Source of the DNA: Candidatus Aphodovivens avistercoris
GTDB taxonomy: Bacteria; Actinomycetota; Coriobacteriia; Coriobacteriales; Eggerthellaceae
Length of the DNA stretch: 56,223 nt
NCBI GenBank assembly: GCA_018710945.1
Contig: DVIW01000025.1
Location: 1 to 56,223, forward strand
Direction of reading: 5' to 3'
A model generated the notes under the pieces. That model ran no database searches and was not told the DNA's origin. It saw only the letters and a program-made list of their open reading frames with translations. Shown one piece after another: positions 32,453 to 41,596 of this stretch (the first letter of the stretch is position 1; the number at the start of each line of letters is the position of its first letter). A program made the position numbers and the translations under genes.

Positions 32453-32472
32453 GTTCTATTCGGTTCTATTCG
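32453..32472. repeat. Tandem GTTCTATTCG repeats
   Basis: Two head-to-tail 10-mers. The longer word GTTCTATTCGGTTC also occurs at 30296-30309, at the end of the dnaC-like gene. These could be iterons or recombinase sites. Confidence 0.45.
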
Positions 32473-32569
32473 CCCCATCGGAGGGGCACGGGAGAATTTC
32501 TCCGCGAAAGAAGGAGGACGTGAAACTTTGTGTTCGCAATGTGGAATCGCTGGATCGCCGATCGGCCCG

Positions 32570-32773
32570 TTTTTGGGCTAATGGCCCTGGCGTTTCATGG
32601 GGTTTCCCCAGGTTGCAGATTGTTTCATTGTATTTTAGCCCAAAATTAGCCCATAACCTCATCTCGAAGGGCGCTTCGACGGCGGAAAAAAGTGCCGACG
32701 TAGAGGCTCGGGCAAGGGCCAAAGGAGGGCATTTTAGCCCAAATTAGCCCAAAAACAGCCTGATTTGGGCAAT
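32570..32773. repeat. TTAGCCCA repeats, candidate integrase/excisionase arm sites
   Basis: Paired direct copies of TTAGCCCA separated by about one helical turn at 32632-32656 and at 32731-32754, plus inverted copies around TTTTTGGGCTAAT (32570-32582) and GATTTGGGCAAT (32762-32773). Such clustered, helically phased words next to a tRNA attachment site are typical of arm-type binding sites for tyrosine recombinases. Confidence 0.6.
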
Positions 32774-32803
32774 AAAAAAGGCCAGAGGATTTAGCCTCTG
32801 ACC
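32773..32803 (-). terminator. Rho-independent terminator of tRNA-fMet
   Basis: Leftward stem GGTCAGAGG / CCTCTGGCC (one G-U pair) with a CTAAAT loop and six T residues, starting 10 bp after the tRNA 3' end. Confidence 0.9.
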
Positions 32804-32813
32804 TGGTGTTTTA

Positions 32814-32890
<77 letters not shown>

Positions 32891-32920
32891 ATTTCTAGAA
32901 ACTAAGTTGTCAATGTTGCT

Positions 32921-32962
<42 letters not shown>

Positions 32963-33006
32963 CTGTATGTGGGTCGCTTCCGCTGCGGCGAAAGCTGCAA
33001 GAGAGA

Positions 33007-33035
33007 ATATTACTCCGCGCTCCCGCGCAAAGCAA
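33007..33035 (-). promoter_or_regulatory. Promoter for tRNA-fMet
   Basis: TTGCTT (33035-33030), a 17-bp spacer and TAATAT (33012-33007) reading leftward. It lies upstream of the 42-bp partial copy, so the transcript would pass through that copy and a 30-nt spacer before the complete tRNA. Confidence 0.65.
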
Positions 33036-33179
33036 GAAGCAGAAGCCGCATCCACGCAACGCACACAATCGGCCGTCGCACGCCTGTTCACCGGCGTGTA
33101 ACGTTCCCCGCCAGGCAAAGCGGTACAATGCGCAGCGACACACGCCGGAACCGCACGCAACCACGCAACGGAGGGACGC

Positions 33180-33977
33180 ATGCCCGTCATCGATTCGCAC
33201 GCCCACATCTACCCCGACAAGATAGCCGCCCGCGCCGTGTCGGCCATCAGCGCGTTCTACAACATCCCCATGGAGAACCCGCACGGCACGCCCGAGGCGC
33301 TGCTGGCTTGCTGCGAGGGCACGCCCATCACGCATTTCATCGTGCACTCGGTGGCCACCACGGCCCACGCGGTCCCCTCCATCAACAACTTCATCGCCGA
33401 GCAATGCCGGCTGCACCCCGAATTCATCGGCTTCGGCACCATGCACCAGGACTTCGAGGATCCCGAGTCCGAGATCGACCGCATGATCGAGCTGGGGCTG
33501 CACGGCGTGAAGCTGCACCCCGACACCCAGGAAGTGAACATGGACGACCCGCGCCTCATGCGCGTGTACGAGATCATGGAGGCCCGCGGCCTGCCCCTGG
33601 TGGTGCACACCGGCGACTTCCGCCACGACTACTCGCACCCGCGCCGCCTGAAGCGCGTGCTGCGCACCTTCCCCGACCTGGTGGTGGACGGCGCGCACCT
33701 GGCCGGCTGCTTCGTCCCCGACATCGGCTACGACGTGCTTCATGCCGAGCGCCTGTTCGTGGACGCCTCCAGCACGCTGCCGTTCGTGGGCGCGCGACGC
33801 TTCGCCGAGCTCGTGCGCATGTGGGGCGTCGACCGCGTGATGTTCGGGTCGGACTTCCCCATGTGGAACCCGAATTCCGAATACGCCGTGCTGGCCTCGG
33901 CCGGCTTCACCGACGACGAGCTGGACAAGCTCACCTGCAAGAACGCCGAGCGCTTCTCCGGCGTGAAGGTGAGCTGA
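33180..33977 (+). CDS. Amidohydrolase-superfamily metal hydrolase (ACMSD-like)
   Basis: A 265-residue TIM-barrel hydrolase with GGAGG before the ATG. Metal ligands are visible: HxH in IDSHAHIYP (7-9), the His in LVVHTGDF, and the Asp in VMFGSDFPMW. The fold is the amidohydrolase 2 type, which includes decarboxylases and hydrolases of aromatic or lactone substrates; the substrate is not evident. It is the first gene on the chromosomal side of the junction and shows a different codon style from the element. Confidence 0.88.
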   Translation: MPVIDSHAHIYPDKIAARAVSAISAFYNIPMENPHGTPEALLACCEGTPITHFIVHSVATTAHAVPSINNFIAEQCRLHPEFIGFGTMHQDFEDPESEIDRMIELGLHGVKLHPDTQEVNMDDPRLMRVYEIMEARGLPLVVHTGDFRHDYSHPRRLKRVLRTFPDLVVDGAHLAGCFVPDIGYDVLHAERLFVDASSTLPFVGARRFAELVRMWGVDRVMFGSDFPMWNPNSEYAVLASAGFTDDELDKLTCKNAERFSGVKVS

Positions 33978-34037
33978 CACCCCCTCCTGCGCGCGAAAAC
34001 GGCAGCGCGCAACAACGCAGCAGCTTGAGCGGCGGCG

Positions 34038-35363
34038 CTACTCCGCTTCGCCTTCCTGCGGCTCCGCCTTCTCGATGGCCAGGCGGATCTTGTCGATGCG
34101 CAGGCGATCCATCATCACCACGGTGAACGCGAGGTGCGCGTCGGCGTGCTGCAGCTCGGCCACGTCGCCCGCTTGCGGGATGCGGTCGAACAGCGCCAGC
34201 AGCAGGCCGGCCGCCGTCTCACACTCGGCCGCCTCTTCGGGCTCGAAGCCCATCAGCTCCACCAGGTCGTCGATGGGCATGGTGCCTTCCAGCAGGTAGC
34301 TGCCGTCCTCCATGCGCACGGCGTCCTGGTCGTCGTCGTGGACGAACTCGTCATCGATGCGGCCCACGATCTGCTCGATCACGTCGCTCATGGTAACGAT
34401 GCCGGCCGTACCGCCGTGCTCGTCAATCACCACGGCGATCTTCGTGTGCTTCGCCTGCAGCACCTGCAGCAGCTTCGCGATGGGCATGCCCTCGGGCACC
34501 GCCTCGATGGAGCGCACCTTCAGATCGCGCACGGTGGAGCCCTGCGGCAGCGTGTAGAGGTCCTTCACGTGCACGAAGCCGACGATGCGGTCCTTGTGCC
34601 CGCGGCACACCGGGTAGCGCGTGTACTTGTACTGGCGGATGACCTTCAGGTTCTCTTCCAGCGAATCCTCCAGGTCAACGCACACCACGTCCATGCGCGG
34701 CGTCATGATGGCCTCGGCGTCCTTGTCGCCCAGGTCGAAGATGTTGTCCACGAACTCGTTCTGCTCCGGGTCGATGAGGCCGCTTTCGGTGCTCTCGTCA
34801 ATGAGCAGCTGGATTTCCTCGCCGGTGTACACGTCGTGCTCGTTGGCGGGGTCGTGCCCGGTCAGGCGCACCACGGCGTTGGTGATGCCGTTGAACATGA
34901 GCATGATGGGGTACGTGATGCGGTAGAACCAGATCAGCGGCGTAGCCGTGCGCAACGCCCAGCGCTCGGTGGCGAAGATGGCGAACGACTTGGGGATGAG
35001 CTCGCCCACCACCACGTGCAGGGTGGTCATGATGAAGTAGCCGATGGCGACGCTGATGGCCACGATGGCGGCCTCGGGCATGCCCAGCATCACGAACAGC
35101 GGCTCGAACAGCTTCGAGATGGCCGGCTCGCCCAGCCAGCCCAGCGCCAGCGACGCCAGCGTGATGCCCAGCTGGCAGGCCGACAGGTAGGCGTTGACGT
35201 TCTCGGCGATGCGCATGGCGTTCTTCGCGCCGGGTTTCTTCTCTTCGATGGCCAGCTCAAGCTGCGACTTGCGCACGCGCACCAGCGCGAACTCCGCAAT
35301 GACGAAAAACGCGTTCATGAGCAGGAACAACAGGACCAGGACAAGGCTGAGCCAAACAGGCAT
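34038..35363 (-). CDS. CNNM/HlyC-CorC family membrane protein (DUF21 + CBS)
   Basis: A 441-residue protein. The ATG at 35363 has AAGGAGC upstream and starts the first TM helix (SLVLVLLFLLMNAFFVIAEFALVRVRKSQLE), the DUF21 signature. Four TM segments are followed by two CBS domains (MTPRMDVVCVDLEDSLEENL and IAVVIDEHGGTAGIVTMSDVIEQIVG) and the CorC_HlyC C-terminal domain. The family handles magnesium or cobalt efflux, or membrane stress. No operon partner is evident. Confidence 0.93.
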   Translation of the reverse strand: MPVWLSLVLVLLFLLMNAFFVIAEFALVRVRKSQLELAIEEKKPGAKNAMRIAENVNAYLSACQLGITLASLALGWLGEPAISKLFEPLFVMLGMPEAAIVAISVAIGYFIMTTLHVVVGELIPKSFAIFATERWALRTATPLIWFYRITYPIMLMFNGITNAVVRLTGHDPANEHDVYTGEEIQLLIDESTESGLIDPEQNEFVDNIFDLGDKDAEAIMTPRMDVVCVDLEDSLEENLKVIRQYKYTRYPVCRGHKDRIVGFVHVKDLYTLPQGSTVRDLKVRSIEAVPEGMPIAKLLQVLQAKHTKIAVVIDEHGGTAGIVTMSDVIEQIVGRIDDEFVHDDDQDAVRMEDGSYLLEGTMPIDDLVELMGFEPEEAAECETAAGLLLALFDRIPQAGDVAELQHADAHLAFTVVMMDRLRIDKIRLAIEKAEPQEGEAE

Positions 35364-36135
35364 GGAAAACAAGCTCCTTAAAGGTTGGGTTTGAAATGCT
35401 GTCTCGCCCCCTATTGTCGCAGGTGGCGCGGCCCGCATACGCTTCCGTCCGGCCAAAGGCGGGAAAACCATCCTTTATACAGATGGCGAAAGAGCGCGGG
35501 GCAGCTTGCAGGGCAACGGAAAGCGAGCGCGCCGGAATGCGCCCGATCGACGGAGGGCGTCCGAACGCAGTTTCCCCGCCAAAAGACGAGGAAGACACCC
35601 CAACAAACAGCTTTTTGAGATTTCGGATAGGTTTTGCCGAATTTTGGGGTTTCGACAAGACTGAGATGAGCCCCTTGCGCAAGGCGCTTTTCAAGTCGGC
35701 TGGCGGAATTTCTCTTAACAGCGATATGAACTGGGGTTTCGCAAATGCTTTCGTTTTGGCAGAGCTTGGCGAAAGATCTTGCGCTTTCGCTTCGCCGCAT
35801 CCGAGCCCCAACTTTCGCTTTTTTTTGATCCGTGCCACCCCAACTTTCGTGATTTTTGATCCCAAATAGCGAAAAAGCTGTTTGTTGGAGTTCGAGTCAA
35901 AGTCGGAGCTGGAGTTGGGACTGAGATAGAGATCGAAATCGGGGTTGGCGCATCGGAAAACGCAACCGAACCGCAAGATGGGCGCAAGGTTGGCGCAAGG
36001 TGCGCTGGGTATCGTGGAGCCAGCCGGAAGCGAAGCGCGCACCGTAGGACCCCCTGGCGCGCCCCTCGGGAAAGCTCCCACGGCGCGCAACGCTCCGCAC
36101 GTCTCCATTACCCGCAACGAAGGGAAGGAACCACC
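35364..36135. other. Intergenic region with repeat element
   Basis: A 772-bp gap. It holds the inverted-repeat element at 35600-35888 and then a low-complexity stretch (35889-35990) rich in GAG, GTC and GTT words. Long open frames on both strands have no ribosome sites and atypical composition, so I do not call genes here. Confidence 0.6.
35600..35888. repeat. 289-bp inverted-repeat element (MITE-like or structured RNA)
   Basis: The ends are perfect 17-bp inverted copies starting CCAACAAACAGCTTTTT, and similarity continues inward with ATTT-x-GGAT and CGAA-x-x-TTGGGGT for about 55 bp in all. Near the right end the word CCCCAACTTTCG is repeated directly (35808 and 35838), each followed by a T-rich run and TTTGATCC. 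No target-site duplication is clear. Confidence 0.65.
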
Positions 36136-36234
36136 ATGAAACTTGCCATGCGCATCATCGCCCCGCTGGCTGCTTTGGGGCTTATCGCCTTGTGCCTGCT
36201 GTCGCAGGCGCCTGTCTTGGAGAAGGTGCGTTAG
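36136..36234 (+). CDS. 32-residue membrane peptide upstream of the YxeA-like gene
   Basis: ATG with AAGGAA 6 nt upstream. The product has a single hydrophobic helix (MRIIAPLAALGLIALCLLSQ) and a short charged end. Its stop is 1 bp before the next ATG, so the two are translated together. Confidence 0.55.
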   Translation: MKLAMRIIAPLAALGLIALCLLSQAPVLEKVR

Positions 36235-36235
36235 C

Positions 36236-36580
36236 ATGAAGAAGCTGCTGCTCATCGGCATACCGGTGCTGGCGGTGGTCATCGCGCTGGGCGTGGGCTA
36301 CCGCTACGTGTTCGACACGTCCACGGCCGACACCTGGTACGTGCAGATAGACAACGAATCCGCCCAGCCGCAGCCCAGCGACGCGGACGAGTACGACTAC
36401 ACGCTGCCGGCCTACGACGCCTCGGGCAACTCCCATCAGGTAACGTTCGGAACCGAGCGCCTGCTGAAAGACGGTGCCTACCTGGAACTGAAGGTGATGC
36501 CCCTGCGCGGCGTCATCAGCTGGGCCGAGGTGCAGCCTGACGGCTTGCCGCCGCAAGCGCGCACGGCGCTGGCGGCGTAA
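36236..36580 (+). CDS. YxeA-like secreted or membrane-anchored protein
   Basis: A 114-residue protein, with GGAGAAGG upstream of ATG 36236. An N-terminal helix (LLLIGIPVLAVVIALGVGY) is followed by the YxeA (DUF1093) pattern: TWYVQIDNES, EYDYTLPAYDASGNSHQVTFG, LLKDGAYLELKVMPLRGVISWAEVQ and PPQART. It is probably extracytoplasmic and anchored. The function of YxeA proteins is not known. Confidence 0.85.
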   Translation: MKKLLLIGIPVLAVVIALGVGYRYVFDTSTADTWYVQIDNESAQPQPSDADEYDYTLPAYDASGNSHQVTFGTERLLKDGAYLELKVMPLRGVISWAEVQPDGLPPQARTALAA

Positions 36581-36622
36581 GAAGAAGACGCAATCAGTTT
36601 AGGCCGTTGGCGCTGCGCCGGG

Positions 36623-39496
36623 CTAGTCGACAACCGTCCGACTGACCAGCACTTTTTCCAACGCTTCGCGGTCGAGCGCGCAGCCGATGCCATGCTCGAA
36701 GCCCGGCGCGTTCAGCGTCACCAGGCCGTCGGCCGCCTCGTGCGGCGGGTCGGTCACGTCCACGGGGAAGTACGCCGACGTGGGCCCCACGTCCCCCGGC
36801 GCCTCCGCGCCCGGCAGCGTCTCGAACGCGGCGTGCAGCCGCTTCGACACGCCGGTTTCGTACATGCCGCCCATCCACACCGTGCACCCGCGCTCCAGCG
36901 CGGCGGCGGTGAACTCCAGCGCGGGCAGCACGCCGCCCCACTTCGCCACCTTCAGCGCGAAGCAGCGCAGCTCGGGGTAGCGCAGCGCGCGGGCGGCATC
37001 CCCCGGCTTCACGATGGACTCGTCCAGGCACACCGGGGTCGTCATCCGGCGCTGCAAGCGCGACAGGCGCGCGAACACGTTGCGCGGGCCGTCAGCCGGC
37101 GGACGCTTGGGATCCAGCGGCTCTTCCAGCCAGGCAGCGCCCAGCTTGTCCAACTCAAGCAGGTCGGAGTCGTCCTCCACGAAGCTCTGGTTCGCGTCGA
37201 GCGTCAGCATCAGGTCGGGGAACGCCTCGCGCACGGCTCGGGCCGCTTCCACCGGACGGCCGGGCGCCACCTTCAGCTTCACGCGGCGGCAACCCGCCTC
37301 CACGCACCGGCGCACGGCCGCCACCGTCTCGCGCGGCGACCCGATGCCCACCACGGCGCCCGCTGGCACCTGCACCGCGCCCGTCGCGCGCCCGCCGATC
37401 AGTTGGTAGAACGGCTTTTCGGCTATCTTGCCGTACAGGTCCCACAGCGCCGGCTCCAGCGCCCCGCGCGCCAGGGGGTAGCGGCGCGCGTCCGCCCGCG
37501 ACGCGAACGACGCGGACACCTCGCTGGGATGCAGGTACACCTCTTCCAGCACCGCGGGCGCCAGCACGTCGCGCAGCACGCGCTCGTCCTCGTCCAGCGT
37601 CTCGGGAAGGTACCAGTCGGTGGAGAACGCCACGCATTCGCCCAAGCCAACGCGGCCCTGCGCGTCGCGCACCTCCACGATGATGGACTCGCGGTCGCGC
37701 AGCGTGCCCTTCGCCGTCTCGAACGGCTTTTTGAACGGCAGCCGGATGCGGTGCAGCGTCACGCTCTTCACGTCGATGCGCTGGGCGTAGCGGCGCTCCA
37801 CCGCCATGCGGTCCACCTTGCCGATGCCCGTGCGCGGCAGCGCGTCGGTCACGTACACCTCGCGCGGCACGTACAGCTTCGAAAGCGTCTGCGCCAGGCG
37901 GCGTTTCACCTCGTCAGGCGGAAGGAACACGCCGGCGGCGCACTCCACGAACGCAACGGGCCGCCGCCCCCACGTCTCGTCCTCGGCGCCCAGCACCAGC
38001 GCGTCGGTGACGCCCGGCAGCTTCAGCAGCGCGGCGCGGATGCGCGCGGGATAGATGTTCTCGCCGCCCGAAACGAACATGTCCTGCGTGCGTTCGCGCA
38101 GGTAGAGCAGACCCCGCTCGAACGCGGCCGTGTCGCCGCTCAGAAGGAAGCCGTCCATCGTGCGCGGGGTGTGCGCGTTCAGGTAGCCCGGCGTCACGCC
38201 CGGGCCCCGCACGGCCAGGCGGCCGAACCCCTCCGCATCGGGGTCCACCACGCGCACCGCGTAACCGGGAAGCAGCCGCAGCCCACCGTCGAAGCGCCCC
38301 CGCGCCGGAGCGTTGGCTATCTGGCTGGCGGTTTCGGTCATGCCGTAGCTGGGGAACACGCGCGCCTTCAGAGCCACGGCGCGCTCGACCGTGCGGGGAT
38401 TCACCGGGCCGCCGCCCAGCAGGATGCACGCGTAGGAGCGCAGCGCCCCGGCTTCCGGCGACGCGGGCCCCTCCTGCTCGGCCACATCCAGCAGGTCCTG
38501 CAGCATCTTGTCCACCACCGGCACGTGGGTGGCGCGGCGTTTCGCCGCATCGTTCAGCAGCTGCCGCGCGTCGAAGCGGCGGTACAGCGCGAACGGGGTG
38601 CGGTTCAGGATGCTGCGCACCACCACCTGGAAGCCGCCCACGTGGAACAGCGGCAGGACGGCCTGCCACATCCCCTCGCGCTCCACGCCCAGCACGCGGT
38701 TGGACGCCTGCGCCGACCCGCAGAGGTTTCCCCAGGTAAGCGGCACCGCCTTGGGCGCGCCCGTGGAGCCGGAGGTGAACATGACCAGCGCGCGGTCGTC
38801 GGGGTTGGCCAGGCGCGCCTGACGCTCGGCGAAGTGGATGACCCCCTCCACCGCGTCTTGCCGCTCCGTCTGCTCCTGGCGGCGGCGCGCGTCGCGGCCG
38901 GGCTTGGCGCGGCCCAGAGCGCGCGTAGAGCGCGGGGCAGCCTCGGCGGCCAGGGAGCGCGCGTCGAAGGGGACGTGCGCGGACCGGGAAGCATGGGATG
39001 CGTGGGGCGCATAAGGCGCATGGGACGTATCGCGCGCATGAGCTGCGGAACCCCCCACACGCGACGACGCGCCCGCACCGGCATCCGCGGCGCCCGCCAG
39101 CACGAACGCCGCGCTTTCCAGCAGCTGGCCCATGTTCTCTTCGTCGATGCGGCACACCGGCTCCAGCCCCGACACCCGCCCGAGCTCCATCACCTGCGAC
39201 AGCTTCTCCGCCGCGGTCAGCCGGTTGTTCAGCTCCACCAGAAAGAAGCCGCCGTATGCCGCAGCCAGCGCCAACAGCACGTGCAGCGGGCAGTTGGGCA
39301 GGTCGACGGCCACGCACGCGCCCCGCTTCGCCCCGCGCCGACGCAGATGCCACGCCAGCGACGCCGCCAGCATGCGCACCTCCCGATAGGAATAGGCGAC
39401 CTCCGCGCCGTCCGCGTCGATGTACGTGAAACACGTCTTGCGCGGGAACTGGCGCGCCTCGGCCTCGAAAGCGTCGATGATTGAGGGGATCTTCAC
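36623..39496 (-). CDS. menE-menC: MenE-MenC fusion: O-succinylbenzoyl-CoA ligase + O-succinylbenzoate synthase
   Basis: A 957-residue bifunctional enzyme for two consecutive steps of menaquinone synthesis. The MenE half (1 to about 570) has the AMP-binding loop TSGSTGAPK (241-249), SYGMTETAS (383-391) and the catalytic lysine K560 in GIGKVDR. The MenC half (about 576-957) has the enolase-superfamily residues K740/K742 (KLK), D768 (LTLDAN), E791-E792 (WLEEP), D825-E826 and K849/K852 (KVAK). Residues about 136-215 are a low-complexity insertion rich in A, H, S and R. Order in the protein is ligase first, although the synthase acts first. It is the last gene of the men operon. Confidence 0.95.
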   Translation of the reverse strand: MKIPSIIDAFEAEARQFPRKTCFTYIDADGAEVAYSYREVRMLAASLAWHLRRRGAKRGACVAVDLPNCPLHVLLALAAAYGGFFLVELNNRLTAAEKLSQVMELGRVSGLEPVCRIDEENMGQLLESAAFVLAGAADAGAGASSRVGGSAAHARDTSHAPYAPHASHASRSAHVPFDARSLAAEAAPRSTRALGRAKPGRDARRRQEQTERQDAVEGVIHFAERQARLANPDDRALVMFTSGSTGAPKAVPLTWGNLCGSAQASNRVLGVEREGMWQAVLPLFHVGGFQVVVRSILNRTPFALYRRFDARQLLNDAAKRRATHVPVVDKMLQDLLDVAEQEGPASPEAGALRSYACILLGGGPVNPRTVERAVALKARVFPSYGMTETASQIANAPARGRFDGGLRLLPGYAVRVVDPDAEGFGRLAVRGPGVTPGYLNAHTPRTMDGFLLSGDTAAFERGLLYLRERTQDMFVSGGENIYPARIRAALLKLPGVTDALVLGAEDETWGRRPVAFVECAAGVFLPPDEVKRRLAQTLSKLYVPREVYVTDALPRTGIGKVDRMAVERRYAQRIDVKSVTLHRIRLPFKKPFETAKGTLRDRESIIVEVRDAQGRVGLGECVAFSTDWYLPETLDEDERVLRDVLAPAVLEEVYLHPSEVSASFASRADARRYPLARGALEPALWDLYGKIAEKPFYQLIGGRATGAVQVPAGAVVGIGSPRETVAAVRRCVEAGCRRVKLKVAPGRPVEAARAVREAFPDLMLTLDANQSFVEDDSDLLELDKLGAAWLEEPLDPKRPPADGPRNVFARLSRLQRRMTTPVCLDESIVKPGDAARALRYPELRCFALKVAKWGGVLPALEFTAAALERGCTVWMGGMYETGVSKRLHAAFETLPGAEAPGDVGPTSAYFPVDVTDPPHEAADGLVTLNAPGFEHGIGCALDREALEKVLVSRTVVD

Positions 39497-39553
39497 GGGC
39501 TGCGTCTGACCGCACCGCCTTTCTTCCTGGTCGTGGACGGAAAAGAGCCGATC

Positions 39554-40393
39554 TTACGGAAACTTCGGGAACTGGGTGAAGTCGGGCTGGCGCTTCTCCT
39601 TGAACGCGTCGCGGCCCTCCTTCGCCTCGTCGGAGGTGTAGAACAGAAGCGTCGCGTCGCCGGCAAGCTGCTGCAGGCCGGCGTAGCCGTCGGTGGCGGC
39701 GTTGAACGACGCTTTCATCAGGCGCAGCGCCGTGGGCGACAGCTTCAGCATCTCCTGGGACCACGCGACGCACTCGGCCTCCAGCTGGTCGAAGGGCACC
39801 ACCTTGTTCACCAGGCCCATCTCCAGCGCCTCGGCGGCGGTGTACTGGCGACACAGGTACCAGATCTCGCGCGCCTTCTTCTGGCCCACGATGGCGGCCA
39901 GATACCCCGCGCCGTAGCCGCCGTCGAAGCTGCCGACGCGCGGACCGGTCTGGCCGAACTTCGCCGTGTCGGCCGCAATGGACAGGTCGCACAGGATGTG
40001 GAGCACGTGCCCGCCGCCGATGGCGTAGCCGTTCACCATGGCGATGACCGGCTTGGGCACGATGCGGATGAGCCGCTGCAGGTCCAGCACGTTCAGGCGA
40101 GCGATGTTGTCCTCGCCCACGTAGCCGCCATTGCCGCGCACCTTCTGGTCGCCGCCGCTGCAGAACGCCTCGTCCTCGTGGCGGCCGCCGTGATTCGCGC
40201 CGGTGAGGATGATGACGCCGATGGACGCGTCGTCGCGCGCGATGCTGAACGCGTCGTAGAGCTCCTGCACCGTCAGCGGCGTGAACGCGTTGCGGCGCTC
40301 GGGCCGGTTGATGGTGATCTTGGCGATGCCGTCAAACGTCTCGTAGACGACCTCGCGGTAGGTTTTGCCCAGCTTCCAGACGATCTCGCCCAT
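39554..40393 (-). CDS. menB: 1,4-dihydroxy-2-naphthoyl-CoA synthase
   Basis: A 279-residue crotonase-fold enzyme. ATG 40393 follows AAAAGGGG; a GTG at 40399 is possible. Active-site motifs are present: [49 protein letters not shown] and [13 protein letters not shown]. It closes the second ring of the naphthoquinone from OSB-CoA. It lies between the menH-like gene and the menE-menC fusion. Confidence 0.96.
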   Translation of the reverse strand: MGEIVWKLGKTYREVVYETFDGIAKITINRPERRNAFTPLTVQELYDAFSIARDDASIGVIILTGANHGGRHEDEAFCSGGDQKVRGNGGYVGEDNIARLNVLDLQRLIRIVPKPVIAMVNGYAIGGGHVLHILCDLSIAADTAKFGQTGPRVGSFDGGYGAGYLAAIVGQKKAREIWYLCRQYTAAEALEMGLVNKVVPFDQLEAECVAWSQEMLKLSPTALRLMKASFNAATDGYAGLQQLAGDATLLFYTSDEAKEGRDAFKEKRQPDFTQFPKFP

Positions 40394-40540
40394 GAGCACC
40401 CCTTTTTTGACCGTTTCGGAATGGGAAACGACACGGACGCGCCGCGTCGAACATGCCTTGTGGATGAATAGTGCAATGGTACCGCGAAAGCAGCGTTAGC
40501 GCACCCCCGCAACGGGCGTGCAACGTATTTTCACAGGACG

Positions 40541-41596
40541 TTAAGGAAGAGCAGGAGAAGCGGAAACGCCTGTGGTTTCCAAGAACGAGGCCAGCTCGGC
40601 AGCGAACGCGGCGGGGTCCTCCAGATGGATGTTGTGCCCGACCCCGGGGACGACGCGCACGCGCGCATCCGGCACGGCGGCGCGCACCGCTTCGGCGGCG
40701 GCGCAGTACTTCGCATCGAGGGCGCCGACCAGATAGGCCACGGGGAAGCCCGCCTGAGCGGCGGCGGAAAGGAACGCCGACGCGGAGGCGCGATCGGCCT
40801 GATGGTGCTGGCCCCATGCCTCCAACTGGACGGCTAGGCCGTCGGGCGTGTTGCGCAGACGGCCGACTCGCTGGCGCGCGCGGGCGGCTTCCGGCAGCGC
40901 ACGCTGCGAAGCGAACAGCGGCAGCCCTTCCCACCAGTTCATGAACGCGGCGACGCCCTCGGCGCGCGCCCGGGCGCCCCAGGCGACGTTGCGCTCGCGC
41001 AGCTGCGCGCGGTCGGCGTCGTCAGCGGGACCCAAGCCGGCGCTTTCCAGCACGAGGGCGGAAAGGGGCAGCGGGGCGAAGGGGGCGGCGGTTGCGGAAG
41101 CGACGGCGCGGGAAGAGGCGAAGATGCGGGACGGCGCGGCGGCAGCGCAGAGCGGGACGGCCGCGCCCACGGCGTCCACGGCACCCGCCACGCCGCAGCG
41201 CAGCGCCGTTTCCAGCGCGATGCGGCCGCCAAGGGAGTAGCCCACCAGCACGGGACGGCAACCCGTCTCGTCGACGATGCGCCGCACCTCATCCGCCACG
41301 CCACGGCACACAGCGTCCAACGAAACCGCGTCGGCGCCCGACGCAGCAGCGCGGCGGGCAAGATCGGCCAGGTCAGGCGTGCGCACGTCGAAGCCAGCGG
41401 CGCGCAGCAGGCCAGCAGCCGACTCCCAAGCGTCGCCGTGCTGGCCGAACCCGTGCAGCAGGACAAGCGGGCGGCGGTGCGTTTCGAAAGCGGCAGCGCT
41501 GGCGGCGGAGCTGGCAGCGTCGGCGACGCCGGCAGCAGCGCCAGCAGCTTCCCCGTCGTCCACTGCGCCGCGCCGCTCGCTAGCTCCAGCAGCCAC
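40541..41596 (-). CDS. menH: MenH-like alpha/beta hydrolase (SHCHC synthase)
   Basis: A 351-residue hydrolase with the nucleophile elbow GYSLGG, the acid in LVGALDAKY and the His in VPGVGHNIHLEDP. It begins inside the end of menD (17-bp overlap). It is about 100 residues longer than E. coli MenH because of an Ala-rich N-terminus and insertions between core elements. The context (menD immediately before, menB after) supports removal of pyruvate from SEPHCHC; on sequence alone it is a general alpha/beta hydrolase. Confidence 0.85.
   Translation of the reverse strand: MAAGASERRGAVDDGEAAGAAAGVADAASSAASAAAFETHRRPLVLLHGFGQHGDAWESAAGLLRAAGFDVRTPDLADLARRAAASGADAVSLDAVCRGVADEVRRIVDETGCRPVLVGYSLGGRIALETALRCGVAGAVDAVGAAVPLCAAAAPSRIFASSRAVASATAAPFAPLPLSALVLESAGLGPADDADRAQLRERNVAWGARARAEGVAAFMNWWEGLPLFASQRALPEAARARQRVGRLRNTPDGLAVQLEAWGQHHQADRASASAFLSAAAQAGFPVAYLVGALDAKYCAAAEAVRAAVPDARVRVVPGVGHNIHLEDPAAFAAELASFLETTGVSASPALP

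Larger units (their letters stand above)
1..32813. mobile_element. Integrative and conjugative element, right-hand part (left end outside window)
   Basis: The stretch carries the full logic of a conjugative element: relaxase and MobC-like protein, ParAB, VirD4, VirB4, PrgI, Maff2-like protein, VirB6-like channel, NlpC/P60 wall hydrolase, excisionase-like HTH proteins, initiator/DnaC pair, and cargo (ABC transporter with two-component system, OLD nuclease, adhesin with sortase). It stops at a tRNA-fMet gene, beyond which all genes are housekeeping or metabolic. No integrase is present, so it must lie to the left of the window or the element is mobilised in trans. The exact right boundary is uncertain: it could be the 3' end of the complete tRNA (32814) or the 42-bp partial copy at 32921-32962. 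Confidence 0.85.
32340..32813. other. Non-coding element end with integration-type repeats
   Basis: A 474-bp region without genes between the Xis-like gene and tRNA-fMet. It is AT-richer than the rest of the element and holds the GTTCTATTCG repeats, the TTAGCCCA repeats and the tRNA terminator, each described separately. Confidence 0.6.

Noticed and set aside
35396..36282. Overlapping open frames of 157 and 341 codons
   Set aside because: They run through the inverted-repeat element and a low-complexity stretch, with no ribosome site and no similarity to known folds.
40541..41596. Antisense reading frames around menH and menD
   Set aside because: The many long frames here come from high GC at the third codon position; only the minus-strand frames contain enzyme motifs.
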